Positions 14,573-16,818 of a stretch of 16,818 nucleotides of DNA are shown one piece after another (positions within the stretch are counted from its first letter, which is position 1; each line of letters begins with the position of its first letter). The DNA is from Vibrio tasmaniensis 1F-187 (GTDB taxonomy: Bacteria; Pseudomonadota; Gammaproteobacteria; Enterobacterales; Vibrionaceae). Position numbers and translations under genes: made by a program. The notes beneath the pieces were generated by a model. It worked only from the letters and a program-made list of their open reading frames with translations. It was not told the DNA's origin and made no database searches. Location of the stretch: NCBI RefSeq assembly GCF_000272405.2, contig NZ_AJZM02000074.1:1-16818 (forward strand), given 5' to 3'.

Positions 14573-16186
14573 ATGATGGACGCTCATAAAAAAAGAAAAC
14601 TCTACAAGGCACTAACTCGCTACAATTACTTTCCTAATCAGAAATCAAACATCGGTGAATTACCACCCCTACTCAACACTAGACAGTTTACGCCAGAGGT
14701 TTGTGAAGCATTAGCAACTCTCAATGAATCTAAGACTCGTGAAGGCAGTGGCTATGATTTAGTGACTTACAATGCGACTAGGTATAACAACGCATTTCGT
14801 GAATTGTCACTGATTCACCCTAAGGCATACTCATTGCTCGCCAAGCACCTACACGACCACTGGGATAAGATAGAGCCATTCACCACCAGCGAAAGTAGTA
14901 TTATTAAACCCGAAGAGCGAGAAGATGGTCGAATCATGGTAATGAACTATGAAGACCCTATTGAGAAAACAACACGAGCACTGACTGAAAGCTTTGGTAA
15001 AAGATTTCTAGTTAAAGCTGATATATCAAACTGCTTCAATAGCATTTATTCACATGCTATTTCATGGGGTTTAGTTGGATTCGACCATGCAAAAGCGAAT
15101 CGTCAGCAGCACTTGTGGTTCAATGAAGTAGATAAGTACCAAAGAAAATGCAAAAGGAATGAGACTCAAGGAATTCCAATCGGCTCGGCTACTTCAAACA
15201 TCAGTTTGGAAATCATTCTAGGCAAAGTAGATGAAGAACTTAGAACCGCCGGTTATAGTTTTCATCGATATGTTGATGATTACAGTTGCTACTGTGAAAC
15301 AAATGAATCCGCGCATCAATTCTTACTTTTGCTGGGTAAGTCACTCGCCAAATACAAGCTATCTTTAAACATTCAAAAGACACAGATAATCGAACAGCCT
15401 GCACCAGACCAAGATGCATGGGTATTGGAATTACTTGGCAGCCTGCCAAGTCGATTAAACAAAGGTCATAATGATGACCCAAAGCTCACAGCAGCTGAAG
15501 CCATTACATTCATCAACCATGCACTCACTGTAAACAAGCAAACACCAGATGGTAGTGTATTGAAGTATGCCATTCAATTGATAGTCCACTTTCTTGACGA
15601 GCAAGCGCCAGCGACCGTTTATAGCAGTGTTCTAAATTTATCTTGGCATTATCCTATTTTAATTCCGTATCTGGATGAGCTGATTGAAAAGTCCAGTATC
15701 AATAGAGGTGAGATTGATAAACACCTAAATGCACTCATCATTGAAAACTGCAAACATCGCCGTTCTGATGGCATTTGCTGGCCTTTACATATAATGAAAA
15801 AGCTCGAAATTGCACCTGCCGATAAAACTATTGATGCCATCATTGATATCGAAGATTGCGTGAGCTTAACCATTTTGAATTCCATGCTTATTGGCAACAA
15901 GCAAATCATCAACTTCGCAAACACGGTCATCAAATCAGGTGATAACTACTATATCGACACATACTGGCTACTGCTCTATCAATTGTTTAGAGATGGTGAT
16001 ATTAAAAATGCTTACGGTAACATTAAAATATTCGACACTCTTTTAGGCTTTGATGTGAACTTTATTCCTGGCAAAGTACAGACCCAAGCGGAGCAAAAGT
16101 GCGCGAGTGTGGATGCTGGTTTTATCTTTGGAGATATAGCCAAACGATTTGGCAAACGCAAACAGCCTGAGCAGCTTGAATTTTAG
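14573..16186 (+). CDS. Reverse transcriptase of the UG/Abi (defence-associated) type
   Basis: The protein has 537 residues. RT motifs in order: motif A FLVKADISNCFNSIYSHAI with Asp150; motif B GIPIGSATSNISLEIIL (about 200-216); motif C HRYVDDYSCY with Asp235/Asp236; motif D/E LSLNIQKTQI and WVLELLG. Thus the catalytic Asp triad is complete. The wording GIPIG-x-x-x-S-N...EIIL and RYVDDY, and the N-terminal YFPNQ...ELPPLL...FTPEV, fit the prokaryotic 'unknown group'/AbiA-AbiK-AbiP2 reverse transcriptases that work in phage defence, not group II introns (no maturase) or retrons (motif X and VTG are not seen). Residues about 300-537 are an all-helical repeat-like domain, as in class 2 UG enzymes. 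I cannot assign a DRT type. No strong ribosome site precedes the ATG (a second ATG follows at once). Confidence 0.88.
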   Translation: MMDAHKKRKLYKALTRYNYFPNQKSNIGELPPLLNTRQFTPEVCEALATLNESKTREGSGYDLVTYNATRYNNAFRELSLIHPKAYSLLAKHLHDHWDKIEPFTTSESSIIKPEEREDGRIMVMNYEDPIEKTTRALTESFGKRFLVKADISNCFNSIYSHAISWGLVGFDHAKANRQQHLWFNEVDKYQRKCKRNETQGIPIGSATSNISLEIILGKVDEELRTAGYSFHRYVDDYSCYCETNESAHQFLLLLGKSLAKYKLSLNIQKTQIIEQPAPDQDAWVLELLGSLPSRLNKGHNDDPKLTAAEAITFINHALTVNKQTPDGSVLKYAIQLIVHFLDEQAPATVYSSVLNLSWHYPILIPYLDELIEKSSINRGEIDKHLNALIIENCKHRRSDGICWPLHIMKKLEIAPADKTIDAIIDIEDCVSLTILNSMLIGNKQIINFANTVIKSGDNYYIDTYWLLLYQLFRDGDIKNAYGNIKIFDTLLGFDVNFIPGKVQTQAEQKCASVDAGFIFGDIAKRFGKRKQPEQLEF

Positions 16187-16199
16187 TGCTTTAAATGGC

Positions 16200-16226
16200 A
16201 AAAAACCGACTCAATGAGTCGGTTTT
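16200..16226. terminator. Bidirectional terminator between the RT and the convergent small genes
   Basis: AAAACCGACTC and GAGTCGGTTTT form a perfect 11-bp stem with an AAT loop, with T-rich tails on both strands (TTTT on plus, six T on minus). It lies 13 bp after the RT stop and overlaps the stop codon of the convergent 86-residue gene. Confidence 0.88.
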
Positions 16227-16471
16227 AATAGTTTAAGCTCTTTAATAGCAGATTGAACAGGCGTCATTTTAATCTGCTCAATGAAATCCATAGGGTCATC
16301 CGCGAGCCTAGCGAGTTCTTTATACTTCCTGAGTTCAGTATCCGAAGCTTCAGATTTAACATGATAGAAGAAGCTGTTTGTTAGCATATCTACTGTGCTG
16401 AAATCCGAGGGTGTTTCAAATAGCTCATCATCAGGTAAAGCTCGTTTAAAGAAGTTGTTTAAGTAACTCAT
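16211..16471 (-). CDS. Small protein of unknown function
   Basis: An 86-residue protein, mostly helical and charged, starting MSYLNNFFKRALPDDELFET and ending in ELKLLKPTH. No signal peptide, membrane helix or known motif is visible. Its ATG overlaps the stop codon of the upstream gene by 4 bp (ATGA), so the two are translationally coupled and probably work together. It ends inside the shared terminator with the reverse transcriptase. I do not recognise the family; a toxin-antitoxin pair is possible from the layout but nothing in the sequence shows it. Confidence 0.65.
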   Translation of the reverse strand: MSYLNNFFKRALPDDELFETPSDFSTVDMLTNSFFYHVKSEASDTELRKYKELARLADDPMDFIEQIKMTPVQSAIKELKLLKPTH

Positions 16472-16818
16472 GAGATAAACCCTCTTAGGAGATTCAGGTC
16501 ATCAATTGAGACTCTATCCTCATCAAGTACACCCGCTTTCAAGGCTTCGTATACGCTCATTCCACTTGTTAGGTTGATTTGTTTCTCTGGCTGTTGCTTT
16601 AGAATCTCTTCCAGCTCGTTCTGCACACACATCTCAACTAGCTTGTTCTTATGTTTAATCTTCTCATGAGCCAATAAGGTTAAAGCTGATTTAAGAACAT
16701 GAATCTTTATCTCTGCTTTTTGTTCATTCTTCAGGTTCACATTTAACTCATTTTCAGAAAACAGGTCACTTAATGAAAAATCACTCGCAAGGGATAGTGA
16801 TCCGCACCAGAAGTTTTG
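16468..16818 (-). CDS. Small unknown protein, runs off the right edge
   Basis: The frame is open from the window edge to the stop at 16468 (117 codons). A GTG at 16740 could start a 90-residue protein, but its ribosome site is weak and no ATG occurs upstream in the window, so the gene may begin outside. The visible part is helical and charged (KNEQKAEIKIHVLKSALTLL, then MCVQNELEEILKQQPEK and a C-terminal SIDDLNLLRGFIS). At the very edge the frame reads QNFWCGS from a sequence repeated in inverted orientation at the other window end. Function not recognised. Confidence 0.55.
   Translation of the reverse strand, partial: QNFWCGSLSLASDFSLSDLFSENELNVNLKNEQKAEIKIHVLKSALTLLAHEKIKHKNKLVEMCVQNELEEILKQQPEKQINLTSGMSVYEALKAGVLDEDRVSIDDLNLLRGFIS
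16798..16818 (-). repeat. Right copy of the 21-bp inverted repeat at the window ends
   Basis: Perfect reverse complement of 2-22; the match stops abruptly after 21 bp going inward, while outward it is cut by the window edge. On the minus strand it lies in frame with the partial gene ending at 16468. Confidence 0.85.

Noticed and set aside
14573..16186. Group II intron or retron
   Set aside because: No maturase or endonuclease domain and no intron domain V were seen, and the retron hallmark motifs are absent. The motif wording fits UG/Abi enzymes.
1..16818. tRNA or rRNA genes as integration target
   Set aside because: I saw no cloverleaf or conserved tRNA arms near the recombinase or the window ends.

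Overview
This window looks like part of a Vibrio chromosome, probably the second chromosome. The main reason is a complete five-gene cluster on the minus strand (9241 down to 4849) that matches the vxrABCDE operon: a DUF3404-type sensor kinase, an OmpR-type regulator, a DUF2861 protein, a TraF-like outer-membrane protein and a 50-residue UPF0181/YoaH protein. In V. cholerae this set lies on chromosome II and controls the envelope-stress response, type VI secretion and biofilm formation. The species cannot be told from the sequence alone.

Layout, left to right. (1) 94-1677, minus: a lipoprotein trypsin-like protease with a MORN-like N-terminal region and its own terminator. (2) About 2050-2600: decayed phage material on the minus strand. 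It holds two overlapping small membrane-protein genes broken by stops (holin-like), preceded by a near-perfect LexA/SOS box. (3) 2804-4084, plus: a membrane diguanylate cyclase with a periplasmic sensor domain. (4) 4085-4828: no intact gene, but one decayed reading frame on the minus strand. (5) 4829-9241: the vxr operon with a terminator after vxrE. (6) 9242-9678: intergenic, with a 21-bp tandem repeat and a strong leftward terminator that has no gene feeding it.

(7) 9679 to the right edge is an accessory island. It starts with a large serine recombinase split by one frameshift in a TG repeat. Next comes about 400 bp of small GCC/GGC triloop hairpins and TTACGTT repeats, framed by a 13-bp inverted repeat that overlaps the stop codons at both sides. 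On the minus strand follow a GIY-YIG-like nuclease broken in an A run and, overlapping it by 4 bp, the C-terminal remnant of a helicase. The helicase reading frame stops just where a plus-strand cargo begins: a two-TM coiled-coil protein (12974-14440) and a reverse transcriptase of the UG/Abi (defence) type (14573-16186). Two overlapping small unknown genes on the minus strand converge on the RT from the right; the outer one runs off the window.

Reading: a decayed, phage-like integrative element sits next to the core vxr locus and carries a probable anti-phage module (RT plus membrane coiled-coil protein). That pair is the best candidate for an undescribed system here. The window ends also carry the same 21-bp sequence in inverted orientation, which may reflect a genomic repeat at which the assembly broke.
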